From assembly GCF_041260155.1 (NCBI RefSeq), contig NC_091943.1, positions 14,794,283 to 14,858,282 on the forward strand: DNA of 64,000 bases, read 5' to 3'. Both the position numbers and the translations under genes were made by a program. Numbering within the stretch: the stretch's first letter is position 1; the number at the start of each line of letters is the position of its first letter. Source of the DNA: Ptychodera flava. Its lineage: Eukaryota; Hemichordata; Enteropneusta; Ptychoderidae. The notes beneath the pieces are model-generated. The model saw nothing but the letters and a program-made list of their open reading frames with translations. It had not been told where the DNA came from and searched no databases. Of this stretch, positions 1-11,189 are shown piece by piece.

Positions 1-1886
1 CGAAGATATTCGTTATCAGCTCACGAAAATTCGTTAGCAGCGCGCGCAGCCAGGGGTAGAAATATGGACACTGTACCAGACTAGTCACTGGCGAGTCAAG
101 TCAGGTTGTTATAAGGACGATGATCACTGCAGGTGATAAACAAAATAACGATCACCTGACGTATGAACAAAGACAAATTTGTGGGCTTATTAATATCATA
201 ACACAGTAAATTGAATGAAATAATTTAGTAGATTGTAGCGTTGAGGGTCGGATGATCGCAAGTCAGTATCTACAGCTTACGCCCGGGAAATCAAAAGATA
301 CCACTGGGCTAGTGACCAATCATTTTAACCATTATTTAGGGGAGTGATGGTTTTATTTCTTGACTAATTTTCTGAAAGTGACACCATTTTTTAAAAACCT
401 TCCCGAAAAGGGATCCCACCCTCACAACATTTCCATTATAGATGACCTCAACCCATGAGAGAAAATGCCAAGAGAGTTTGACCGGTTGACCTCGCTGTTA
501 ATTTTATGCAGGAAATTACAATAACAATGCTTGGTCGAATGACGCAGTGCCTTAAGGGTGGGATCACCAGTGGTATATGGGGAGGAGTACCTTCCCGATG
601 GTGATAAGTGGTGCAGATTACCGTCGCCTAGGTGACTGGCGTATACGCGTGCTAAAAGACACCTATGGTTGATTTCCTGTTGACCAGTCGGATGGCAGAG
701 TTGCAAATACCTGGACTGAACCATTTGGTTTTTTGTGGGTGTCGGTGGTACTTTGACAATATAAGTAAAGATGCACATATATTGAGTTTATTGTCTTGTT
801 TATGAGCGGCCAGTATTTCCAACAGCATAAATTATGTGCATTTGCCCTTGAAGGAATAAATAATTTTCGAATAAAACATCGCGAATGTAACTACATTCCT
901 TAAGCTCGACGTACACTTCACGAGCGTTCGATCTAATCAATGCTGAAAGCGTACGTGATCGGCAATGCATTGTGGGAAATAGCGCCCCCATTCCTTGGGG
1001 GGCGAGAAAAAATTCAAGTGTGTATCACGTGATTCCTTTGTTATACTGCATTTTGAACCCTTCCCATAGTCACCTGATCACTCCAATGGCGCCATAACAG
1101 TGTTAACCATCATGGCTGACCTCGCGATCATTCAAATGACGCAAACCGTTTCAAAATCGTATAATTACTCGCAGATTTAGACTTTTTGAACGAATGACCG
1201 TTATTTTTGTAATTTTGACAACATAATCAAGAAATTTTGTTGAAAATCTTCAGTTAGGCGGTCAAGTTACGCATGTTTTCGCCTATATTAGGAAGCAGCT
1301 GGTCACACTCTATAAATGGAATGTAACAACACGTACGTTGCGTTAGTTTTTGATAGTTGTTCGCTGTCTACAGGTACGGTATTGTTTTTCACGTTAAAGA
1401 CCCCGCCCATCTTTAGAATATTACGTAATATGTTCTGAAAGTCGTATTTTTCAAATTATTTCCCTTATTTTAATGTTCTTCAGTTGTCTTATACGGTACA
1501 TTACATCAGCGGGTAGCCATTTGCAATACATGTTCTATGATAGGATTGAAATACCGATCTTGTAGTAACAAATCGACCGTACACTCTCCTTGGCATGCAC
1601 TTCCTGTTTACATAGACTGTGAGTACCTATGTGCTCAACTTAGTTCATAAGTGAATTGTAATAAAAAATGCTTCAAGTTACATGAATATTTTGGTATTTT
1701 TGTGTACATTATTGACTTGACTTTCAAATTAACTAGAATTTTCTCCAATTCCGTTAGGTTTCATTCCAAAAGCTTGGTCTAAAAATACACCTTGAACTAA
1801 TTTGCATATTGACATGTATTACGTAATGATAGATAGTATTTCACTCATGATGGCATCAGCAGAAGGGATTCAAGTCTGACAAAGGG
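1..1886. other. Intergenic, no supported gene
   Basis: I see no convincing exon on either strand. A minus-strand open frame of 118 codons at 422-778 has no recognisable domain and no splice context. A short stretch near 440-490 recurs in inverted orientation near 5357-5400, which suggests a dispersed repeat. Confidence 0.5.
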
Positions 1887-2100
1887 TGTGTGTACTGTGT
1901 CTGTGTGTCGTCTGCTCCACGCATACCGTGTTGCTCGGTCGTGCACAGAATTGAAACATCTAAGTCGGTTACTGTGACCAACTCTTTTGGGTTGGAAGCA
2001 GTGGCCGACTGGTTTTGTGTGAGGCCTAGCAGCTAGGCGATGTTGCCGTGAGTGTGTGGGGGTTCGAATCCCGTTTGGGTTATAGTAAAAATTTATATTT
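1887..2100 (+). repeat. tRNA-derived SINE-like repeat, copy 1
   Basis: This has an internal RNA polymerase III promoter pattern: an A-box-like TGGCCGACTGG at 2002-2012 and a B-box GGTTCGAATCC at 2061-2071, about 60 bp apart as in a tRNA. A small hairpin-forming stretch (CCAACTCTTTTGGGTTGG) lies just upstream of the A box. The copy ends in an AT-rich tail near 2080-2100. It is nearly identical to the copy at 2110-2432. A functional tRNA is unlikely because no acceptor-stem pairing closes around the boxes. Confidence 0.7.
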
Positions 2101-2109
2101 CTTTAACCT

Positions 2110-2432
2110 GAGTGGACAGTTCTGCTGGTGGATATTTACTTGTCCCCGAGTCTGTCTGATAGCTCAGTAAAGGCTTCCTGCTTTTCCGATTACTATATGT
2201 GTGTGTACTTTGTGTGTGTACTGTGTCTGTGTGTCGTCTGCTCCACGCATACCGTGTTGCTCGGTCGTGCACAGAATTGAAACATCTAAGTCGGTTACTG
2301 TGACCAACTCTTTTGGTTGGAAGCAGTGGCCGACTGGTTTTGTGTGAGGCCTAGCAGCAAGGCGATCGATGTTGCCGTGAGTGTGTGGGGGTTCGAATCC
2401 CGTTTGGGTTATAGTAAAAATTTATATTTTAT
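2110..2432 (+). repeat. tRNA-derived SINE-like repeat, copy 2
   Basis: This second, longer copy directly follows copy 1. Its A-box-like sequence is at 2327-2337 and its B box at 2390-2400, and it has the same TTATAGTAAAAATTTATATT tail. It carries a 5' head (about 2110-2160, containing CTGCTGGTGG and TTGTCCCCGAG) also present in the diverged minus-strand member at 11604-11922. The family order appears to be head, linker, hairpin, tRNA-like part, AT tail. Confidence 0.7.
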
Positions 2433-3779
2433 TGAAATATACTGATCTGTAGTTATTCTAGCATATTTTGAGCGTGTGTTGATGTTTTGTTTAAATGCAA
2501 CAGGAACTAAATTTAAACAAGGGCAAAACAAAAATCTGATTGACCAAAACATTCACCAGTACACTCATCAAGTTAGTTTTAAATTTTTGGATTTTTTTTG
2601 CGTCGAACACAGAAGACAAGACTGTGTAGAAATAGTTTGTCAAATTTTTAACAATTATGTGTACTGGGTACCACACCTGACATCATTTCAAGGGGACACG
2701 TACTTGGCCAATTTGCTAGGGGCAGGGCCGGGGTAGCCAATAGGTACTAGGTCAATAAAAAGGTGATTTGTCCACGGTCACCTCCTTATTGTGAAACACT
2801 GACATCAACAATTTGATTTCGAACGAGTAGCAACGCTAATCGTGTGATCGTGTACATGCATCACCACTGCCACATGCCCGTCGACGTCCGACCACTGCCC
2901 GTCAGGAAATTTACCTTCTGATTACTGTAATCAGTTGATATCTCATATCAAAATCATTTCTCACTCTAGAACAAAACAAAATTGTCGTCCCAGCCCCCAA
3001 AAACGTTGATTTGCGAACGAGTGGCAACGCTGATCGTATTGAATGTGCGAACGCTGCCCGTCATGTTGAACACGCCTGGTCGACCATGCTATAGAATTTA
3101 CTCTACAGCGTTCGATTGTTTGTAACAACTTCCGTTTCTTTCCTCCAATTATTAGATTTCCGAGGCCAACGCTCGTGACTTAAGTGCCCAAAAGAACCAT
3201 GAAATCGCCCTACTTTCGATTGAAGAGATGAGTTTTGCCAAACCGCGTATACAGAAAAAGTGGCAGATGACTTATTTTAGGAATCATAGACAGTATAGCG
3301 AGATGTAAAAAATGTGAACAGGCTCCCCACCTAACTATCCTAAATGTTTTTGTGTCGAGTTTGTGTTTGATTCGTTTCGAAAATGTGTTCCTACATTCTT
3401 ATCCGATTGTTTGTGTTAATGAAATGTTTGTTTCGCTTGGGATATTTGTAGAGAAGTTTGGATTAGTGTGTACGGTAATGTTTTGTTTGTGTGGGGAAAG
3501 CTTATGGCGAGACGCAGCCGGACCTATGTTGTTACAAAAGTGATAGAGTCGCCCTTTGACGCTTGCGTTTCGAAACCCGAGTGTGTGTTTCTCATCAGTC
3601 GCAGTGTAGATTCTTTCCTTAGTTTGTGTTTGTGAAAATTTATTTTAATGCATTTTAGTGGTCTTGCTTTCCGATTAGCGAGGCAAGTATATTAAGTTTG
3701 GTCACGTTGTGAGTCCGTTTGGTGGTTCGGTTTGTTTGTTCTATATTTCTTTACTTCGGTAAATTTTGTTTTGACTGGT
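2433..3779. other. Intergenic, no supported gene
   Basis: Short open frames exist on both strands but none shows a known domain. From about 3340 onward the plus strand becomes strikingly T/G-rich (C/A-rich on the minus strand). That composition continues into the Penelope-like relic, so the flanking part may belong to the same element. Confidence 0.4.
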
Positions 3780-4560
3780 GTGTCTTTTAGATTTTTTGCG
3801 GAGGTTTGTGAATTTTTAGGCAATAAGTACCACTGCGGGTACGGATTTTATGTTTATTGGATCAAGATACTTACAAGTATCCTGGTTGATGTGCTTGTTC
3901 TCGTACATTTTAATTAATAGTTCGTTTACTTTGTTTACTGTTTGTTCTGGCTTGTTGTGTATAATACTGAGTGTTACGTAATTGCCTTTCGCATTCGAGT
4001 ACGTAATCGTTTGTGTTGACAATAACGAAAAACCGACCCTTGTCGAAGGGTTATTTTCCCAAAATTTGTCCAATGTTTGCAAGCTGGTTTATCGCGATTC
4101 TTTTGGCACGCGACATGTTTTGTTTCCTTGTTTGAAAGGATATCTCTAGAAGTGCGAGTTTAGAAGCTTCAGATAGCTTTCAAGTTTTTGTTTTTTGTTG
4201 TTCGTGGAGTCCAATTTGACTTTTCTTTGAATTGGTGTTGTTGCGATTGTTTGTGTCTCACGATGTAGCGTAGTCACATTATACGACTTTATTTGTTGAA
4301 ATCCTGAGGTGGTTTTATTCTGTTTGATTTTGTTGGTGTCCGAATGAATTTTAAGGCTTTTGCCTAGTACTATTTTTCGGAGTTTCATAGTTCTAGCGAT
4401 GATAGGTTGTTGTTGAATTTCATGTTGTTGTCGGCTTTTCTTTGGAAATAGCTGATTTATTTCCACGGCCATGTTTTCTGTTACGTTACTGTGATTGTTT
4501 ATTTTGTATTTAATGTTGTGTTTCAGTTGTTTGTTATGTGTACGATTTTGTTATTTCTTT
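3780..4560 (-). pseudogene. Penelope-like retroelement relic (N-terminal RT region)
   Basis: On the minus strand, an open frame at 3816-4082 reads KVNELLIKMYENKHI, then YLDP. Just beyond it, in neighbouring frames (about 3795-3830), come WYLLPK and IHKPPQK. A leucine-rich helix, then Y-L-x-P, then (F/Y)-LLPKIHKP is the usual entry to the reverse transcriptase of Penelope-like elements. At least two frameshifts separate these pieces, so the copy is dead. A further minus-strand frame at 4146-4472 is lysine- and glutamine-rich and could be the upstream linker. No GRPIVS motif, YxDD motif or GIY-YIG endonuclease was found nearby. The call rests on short motifs. Confidence 0.5.
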
Positions 4561-4799
4561 TAAGTGTTTGTGTGTTCTATGTCATTTTATCGTATTTTTT
4601 GGTAGTTCCCTTTTTGGAGTATTTGGTGGCCCTGAAAAGGGCCGCTTGGTATGGGTTTTTGTTAGCGCTTGGCGTGTTTGTTTTGGCGATGCTGAGCCTA
4701 GCTTTTTTATGCTTCTTTTCGCCGATTCGATGTGCTTGGTGAGTAGGTGTTTGCCGCCTTCTTGTCACTGTGTGTGCGTACATGGACAGTCTGCATAGC

Positions 4800-5914
4800 C
4801 CTTGAATGTGGTCTCGATTTTGATCAAACTTACAATTTAGGAGTATATATCAAAACTGATAAATGATTTATGTGATTACTGTAGCTATAGATAGGCTACA
4901 TTCAGGACGGGCAGCGACGGGCAGTAATTAGTAGGCAAAACAGGTGGTTTTCACCGTGGGCAGAACTTGGTGCAATGATACTGAACATTAATAGTAAGCC
5001 TGTCACCTTGAAGGTAATGCTGTAGGTGAAACAAGGACTTCAAACACACGATGGTACAAACAACACCACAAGTGAAACGTACACATAGAAAAACACGCGT
5101 TCCTACGTTGTGCCCACCCGGGCCACGCGATTAAAATATGACTGATACTGCTGGATAGTGTTAATTGGGTCGGTAAACAGTCAATTAATAGTTTAATTGA
5201 CTACCTGGGTGATTGGCAGGTCGTGTCCAACGACGCATATGCAAAGCAGGCCAAAAGACAAAAGCCCCCAAAGTTATTGACAGCTGGCCAGGGGTCACCA
5301 TGAATACGTAATGAGGCTTCACTACGCAGAAACTGCGTAGTCAAGCCCTTCTTAACCGGTCAACTCTCTTGGCATTTTCCGGCATGACCTCAACCCACGC
5401 ATTAAGAAAAATACAATTTTTGCAAATTTGTCAAATTTCGGAAATCCAAGGAATGATTGGTAATGTGAATACCCTCATTCAATCAGAGTCATCATAAAAC
5501 TGTCGATTTGTATATTTTTCAAGTCAGCCACTTCTGACTATGACTCTCCTCACAATCACGGTCGCGCTGCTGTTCAAAATAGGATGAAGCAGAGCCTGAG
5601 GAACTCTTCTTCGAACTTGGATTTGCTGCTTCTCTCAGTTGGTGCCACCAGCTTTTATGCAAGTCGCGCCCAAATATTGCCAAACGCGGTCTCCTTGTTC
5701 ACTTTGATTTAGGCTAAATCAATCTGTGGTCCTCTGAGGAATCTTTGTTCCTGCAGTTCTCATATTATGAATTTTTGTGTATGTCACAACTGCACAGTAA
5801 TCAGAAGCTTAGTGAAACTGCCTGGTGGTAAAACTCAGGGAGCTAAGGGATTTCACTCAATTAGTAATGTTAAGCAAGTTTGTACCATATCACCAGCTTT
5901 ATTCAACACGTTCA
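4800..5914. other. Intergenic, no supported gene
   Basis: No exon, known domain or clear tandem repeat is visible. Positions 5357-5400 partly match, in inverted orientation, the stretch near 440-490, so part of this is probably an old dispersed repeat. Confidence 0.4.
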
Positions 5915-5918
5915 TTAA

Positions 5919-6453
5919 AGGCCCATGAGCTGCAACTCTCGCGAAATTTGTCCAACCTCAAGGTACCTCCAATTTCCTAAGATATTCATTGCAATCTGCA
6001 AATTGAACGATATAGTCATTAACTATGTATGCCTCGACAATGTTTACTTGTGGCAGAATAGGCAAGACATTGAACAGATTTTTGTTCATTTTAAATTTCA
6101 CGCCATTTCCAAAATCTTGCTGTATTATGTGAAAAACGGACAATATTCTGTCAAAGTGGAGTGAATCCCTTTCCTGTCCTTTCAGTCGGTTGCAGCATGT
6201 TGTATTTGTGAAGATTCCAAATGTGTATATGCGCGATTTACGCTGTTTATCATGTAGTTGTATGGAGGAGGCCATATTTGGGTGCGGCACCCGTTTTTAA
6301 GTTATTTATCTCACTGAAACCTTCCCATGCAGTTCCACTCAGTGGATAATTATATTTGAGTAAACATCTCTGAGTAAGAACATTTCTATTAGCTAATTTT
6401 AATCTAAATATAAAATCATGAAAATAATGCCAAAAGTTGCGGCTCATGTGCCT
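5919..6453. mobile_element. TTAA-flanked inverted-repeat element (piggyBac-type target)
   Basis: The ends are imperfect inverted repeats: AGGCCCATGAGCTGCAACT at the left and its counterpart AGGCACATGAGCCGCAACT at the right. TTAA lies at 5915-5918 and again at 6454-6457. A TTAA duplication is characteristic of the piggyBac superfamily. The 535-bp interior has open frames on both strands but no transposase motif, so this would be a non-autonomous copy. The superfamily call rests on the target site alone. Confidence 0.6.
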
Positions 6454-6457
6454 TTAA

Positions 6458-8250
6458 TGGCCCTCAAATGATATTTGACAATCATATGGATAGACTTGTA
6501 ATAGTGAACCCCCTCCCGGCCAATGATGGATGAAAGCAAACTTTGTACGACTTATCACAGTCACCTGTTTTCTTAAATTCCGCTCTGCGCTTACGCACCC
6601 AATGGACATGTGTACATATGCCTGTGATAAGAAGATAGTCAAGAAACCATTGGGCTATAAGGACCATGCCAAGTCATCTTCCGCTTTCGATTTTACTGTG
6701 AAAATTAGCAAGTTCATCTATCAGGTCGATCGTTCCCAATCATTCTCAAAATTCATACCCGATACTTAATGTGCTTAAAACGGTCGTTTCGTGTGATTTT
6801 TGGCTGAATTCTACGGACACATCGCCAAAACATAAGCGTGAGCAACTTTGAAGTCACCTCTACTTTACTGACGTTGGCGAAACCTATGCATGTGGGGTGC
6901 TCACGCTTAGGTTTTTGCGAGGTGTCTTTCGAACTCGGCCGTCATACCTGATATTTCATTTGCTTAAAAAATGTTCATTTTGTGTGATTTTCGGCCAGGT
7001 TTGCCAAAACCATGGCTAAACATAAGCATGACGCCGTGAGCAACATTTCAGTCACCCCCGCATGGGTAGGCGGCGCCAACGTCAATAAACCGTAGAGGTG
7101 CCCAAGAGGTGTGAATTTACATGTAAATGTTGACATCTGACCCGAATGGAATCCATTATTGAATAGTTTTCCTCTAGCGTCTATGATTACTGTTAAGTTC
7201 ATGAGAACAACTGTAATCAATATTCTTTTGTTCACAGCAACATGGATGTCAAGAAAATTCCTTCCGTATCAAAAGACGTCTTTATTTATGTACACAATTC
7301 CTTTCTCAAATCTTAACAACGTGTTTGCAGACTACTGAAATATATCGCACATCAAATCAAGTCATTTTAGTAAACAATTGTATGAGGAATGAAAAAGTTA
7401 CATTTTCAATACGGTGACAAAGCGGCCCGAAATACTAACTTATTTCTCATGGAAAAATGGTCTATGTCAGCCATCTTTGCGGTATTCATATTTCAAAACT
7501 CCCACTATTCAACGAAGTGCCACTAATACAACATTTCATGGTTTGTAAGCCTACCTTAACCACTCACTACCCTCAAAATTTGGCTTCAGAGCGGAAATCC
7601 ACAACGTACACTCCACGTATCAATAGCAGGCAATCAAATACGGGCCGACTTCTCCGAGGAAAGTGACGTAAGGCTTACATGGTGCCCGCCAGCAATTTAT
7701 AAACCTGACCAAAAGGTCAAAAAATCGCGCCCTCTATGTCCGTTTGGCAAAGCTACCTGTACATCAACGAAGCAAGTCATGTTGTGAACAACCATGGAGC
7801 TAAAACAGCTCCATGGAACAACGTAGTACTGCACACTGCAGCATATCAAACGGAGTTGTGCGGCTCCGCGAAAAACACTCGTATACGATGATGTCAAACA
7901 GAGAAAAATACCATGCGATTATATATAAGGCCAAAAAAGGGAAATGTTTCTGGTCAGTGCACGCGTCACCTGAAAAACAGCGCGTCACCCTTTTTTTCCG
8001 GTTTTGTGACCGGCGGCCGAGGCAAACTACGTACTGATTGCTATGACACCAAACCAAAATGGCTGAAGAGAAAGAGAAAATTCTTTGGGGTTCATGATCA
8101 GTGACTGCATGAACAGTATATATGTGACTATATTGATAAAACTATAAAACTGACCCTCCTCCCTCCCTTGAGGGGAAAAACAAAAATAAAAAATAAAAAA
8201 TTCGCGTCGCCGCACCATTTTTAAAGAAAGAGCTGACCAGAAACATTATT
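6458..8250. other. Intergenic; one diverged direct repeat
   Basis: Two diverged direct copies of a unit starting near 6773 and 6962 share TGTGTGATTTT and a later block with AAACATAAGC and GTGAGCAAC. No exon with a recognisable domain was found. Several overlapping open frames at 7697-8218 show no family resemblance. Confidence 0.4.
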
Positions 8251-8263
8251 ATTTGGTGCACGG

Positions 8264-8392
8264 TCCCCGTGTTTGGTGATTGGGTCATTTTTGTGTCATT
8301 TGTAGCCATTATTATGCGATTATTTGGTCATGATTACTACATTATTATGACATTAGCTTGGCTTTCAATTATTTGACCTACTTTATTATCTG
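8264..8392 (-). repeat. Diverged inverted copy of the 176-bp satellite unit
   Basis: Read on the minus strand, this contains ATCATGACCAAATAATCGCA followed by TAATAATGG and later AAAAATGACC and AATCACCAAA. These are in the same order as the satellite units at 11190-12330, so it is a lone diverged unit in opposite orientation about 3 kb away. Confidence 0.65.
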
Positions 8393-8439
8393 AACTCATT
8401 CTTTGACCTGCATTTGAACCCTACCCAGAAATCATTGCA

Positions 8440-8690
8440 CATGGCGGCTGTAATTTGGTCGGTCTCCTCGGATAGAGAGAGAAAAGCGGGCTTTGCGTAA
8501 GTTTTAAAGCGCAGCTCAGCATAACGCGTATCTAGAATAGTTGGGCGTGCTCGAAAACAGAGGTCGACCACGATTTCGGATTAAAAATCGATTGTTTTCG
8601 GCGGCGGAACTGGGCGCTCCATACTGGAAGCCAGCGGGCTGTCGACAGCCCTAGCCCTGCCACGTAGACTCTCGTAGAGCCACTGGCACC
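8440..8690 (+). repeat. Dispersed repeat, partner at 35975-36250
   Basis: The stretch contains ATGGCGGC, GAGAGAGAAAAG, GTGCTCGAAAAC and GGATTAAAAATCG. Closely matching blocks occur in the same order at 35975-36250. No protein domain is evident in either copy. It may be a transposon end or a dispersed copy of a promoter or first exon. Confidence 0.6.
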
Positions 8691-8765
8691 ATCGTAGTTG
8701 AAAGCGCTTCTAGTGTTGTGGAAAGGGGCACTAAAAACGCTATCAACTACGGTGGTGCTAAAAGG
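8681..8765. repeat. Imperfect hairpin with about 35-bp arms
   Basis: The left arm (CACTGGCACCATCGTAGTTG and onward) pairs with the right arm ending in CAACTACGGTGGTGCTAAAA, around a loop of about 13 nt. It could be a small foldback element or the end of the neighbouring repeat. No clear target duplication was seen. Confidence 0.6.
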
Positions 8766-8921
8766 TGTTATTAATACCCGAACTCTGTCATATAAATCGG
8801 CCCGACACGGTTTACATCATGAACTTGGGTATTAGGACGTAGGGCACAGCAATGCAATGGTGGTGGCCTCGACCTCCACGCCTATCTATCTGCCTTAGCC
8901 TATGAAACCCATGGCTATACG

Positions 8922-9095
8922 TAGCTGTGGGTCGATCCATAGCTGTGGTGTTTTCTGACGGGATTCCTGCCTTTTACAGGCTGGTTTTGACTATTACGAT
9001 TTTGTGGTGGCAGGGTTAAAATAGTAAAAGTCAAAACCAGCCCGTAAAAGGCAGGAATCCCGTCTGAAAACACCACAGCTATGGACCCACAGCTA
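8922..9095. mobile_element. Foldback MITE with 9-bp target duplication
   Basis: Long imperfect inverted arms run from TAGCTGTGGGTC through GGTGTTTTCTGACGGGATTC to the centre and back. The element is flanked by an exact 9-bp direct repeat, GGCTATACG, at 8913-8921 and 9096-9104. A 9-bp duplication is typical of the Mutator (MULE) superfamily. It is 174 bp with no coding capacity. The superfamily assignment is inference from target length. Confidence 0.8.
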
Positions 9096-9109
9096 GGCTA
9101 TACGCATCG

Positions 9110-11180
9110 AGGCAGCATTTTTAAGCTTACTCAATTCATGGATATAAAAAAAAGATTTTTTACATCCATGCTCAATTGTAATAGAGCCGTCTTTTTAAAA
9201 TTGTGTCCTAAACATTGTGTTTAGAAAACTTCAATGTGATTCCGAACGATTCCTTTTTTGAAGAAAACGTCGAACCTTTGTAATTGAAGTATATGAACCA
9301 TGATTTATCAATGTGAAATATATTATGCTAAATTACATTTAATCCGAAATTATTTATAGGTGATTAGAATGGCATGATGTAGGCCTAAACAGGGCGGAAC
9401 TTTCCGATTTCCACTGTACCTGATTATCAGAACTTACTTTTAATTTTCTTGGTATAGTTCTGAACGTTTTAAAAGAAATCCGTTTCTCATAACTGGCTTC
9501 ACCAAATGTAGAAATTATTGCGGTTTTTCAATATGATTTGAGTTGGGCCGGTGATCTTTCATTTGTACTTGAGTACAACGCGTCTCTATACATGCTATAG
9601 CCGAGATATTGAGATGTAAGCTTTTGAAATCATTTTTCTAGACGATATTACATGTAAAATTCAATAAATTTGACAAACAGGAATCGTACAATATTTGACA
9701 AACAATTTATATGGACAGAGTCGGTTGCAAAAATGTCAACAATAAGCAGGGAGGAAATTTTAATTCCCGTGAGTATTTCAATATCAAACTTCCAAAAGGT
9801 AAAATATATTCGTACATTTCCAAGAATTTTCCATAACTGATGCATCTTTGAAGTTACGGTTACAGGTAATATTTAATTTCTTCCTATATGCCCGTGGTAT
9901 AAAAATTGAGTGTGTTTCAAGCGCATACCGTCCTTCCCGACATGTTATTTTCAAAAATAATCCTTGCAGTAAATGTTTATTTGTTTTAATAATTGCCAAT
10001 GTCATACTGTACAAGACACGGCAGCTCTTGTGTATGGCGATGCTTCGGTGTATGCAGTATGTTTTATTTTCCTAATCAACACAGCAAAAAAATACGTAAA
10101 ACTTGCAGCTTGAGGAAACAGCGAATGCATGTTCGGCCGTGTGGACTTGATAAAAACAATTGTTTTCGTTATTAATATCGCGCTCTGCGGAAGAAAAACA
10201 ACATCGCACAATCGAAAGGGAAAACAAAAGAAAGAATCAAAATCGTGCATGGGGAGACAATACAGTTTTAAAGGTTGGAGTCCTCACAACGAATCAACAT
10301 ACTTCTTTACGGCCGAAAAGTCATAAAGTTTCATAACAAACAACGCAATAAAAAGTCGTTAGGTTAGCGACCGTGCCCCTATGAGTTTACGATAAAAATA
10401 ACATATGTTCGAGAATAGTTCCTGACAAACCAAAAATGTAATGTGGCATACGTATGATAAGACATCTTCATTGAACGAATATTTCCTTGATACTTATCAC
10501 CGGCTTTTCAGACTGTAGCATACAGATGCAACTCTAACTGGCCTTAAAATAAGATAAAAGAAAAGTAGGCCCTATTGCTTTCTCATTTTTTTCATAATTC
10601 TCATCTGGACTCATCTGGATGAGAAGGCTTCAATAATGGCACGAATATGCTGAGATGATTTGGATTCTAATATTGCAATACAACCAAATGCAGTGTGGTC
10701 TATATTTGGCAAATAAATACGACAATATAATCGCTTTGTCAAGGTCAAACATATTTTTGCGAAAGAGTATATAATAAACTATAGATCATTAGGAATAAAT
10801 CAAAGATTGATTTCGGCGTGAACTTCTATTGAAGTCTTGCGTTTACAGTGACATGTAAAAATGTTTTATATTTATTACATTGTAAATAAGACTTGACAAC
10901 CGGAAAACTAGTTCCTGCAGAAGCATTTATTTAAAAATATATGGGGGTGTCGGAACACAGGGATGTCGCAACATGGGGTGTTGGAGCTTCAGGGCGGTCA
11001 CCATCAACTGCCACCGCATTGGCAAAACGCGGGAAACTTCCGAGACTTTCGTGTCTAATAACATAAACGTCTAAATAACATAAACACAAAATCTTGATCG
11101 CGCTTTGCTCCATGGAACTGGGGTAACATAATCCTTATACCTTTACTGAGCTTTGCGCAGTGTGCGAAACTCACCGCGCA
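9110..11180. other. Intergenic, no supported gene
   Basis: Several short overlapping open frames lie at 9648-10326, but codon patterns and translations suggest chance. No domain, tandem repeat or inverted-repeat element was recognised. Confidence 0.4.
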
Positions 11181-11189
11181 TTTTAACAT

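Noticed and set aside
422..778. 118-codon minus-strand open frame
   Set aside because: No domain, no splice context, low-complexity-free but chance-like composition, no paralogue in the window.
1998..2075. True tRNA gene
   Set aside because: A and B boxes are present but I cannot pair an acceptor stem, and the sequence is repeated in tandem with an AT tail, as in a SINE.
4491..4798. Hydrophobic plus-strand frames resembling membrane segments
   Set aside because: They result from the T/G-rich composition of the complementary strand of the Penelope-like relic region.
430..5400. Inverted match between about 440-490 and 5357-5400 as ends of one 5-kb transposon
   Set aside because: The match is only about 25-30 bp, is followed by an internally inverted stretch, and no target duplication flanks it.
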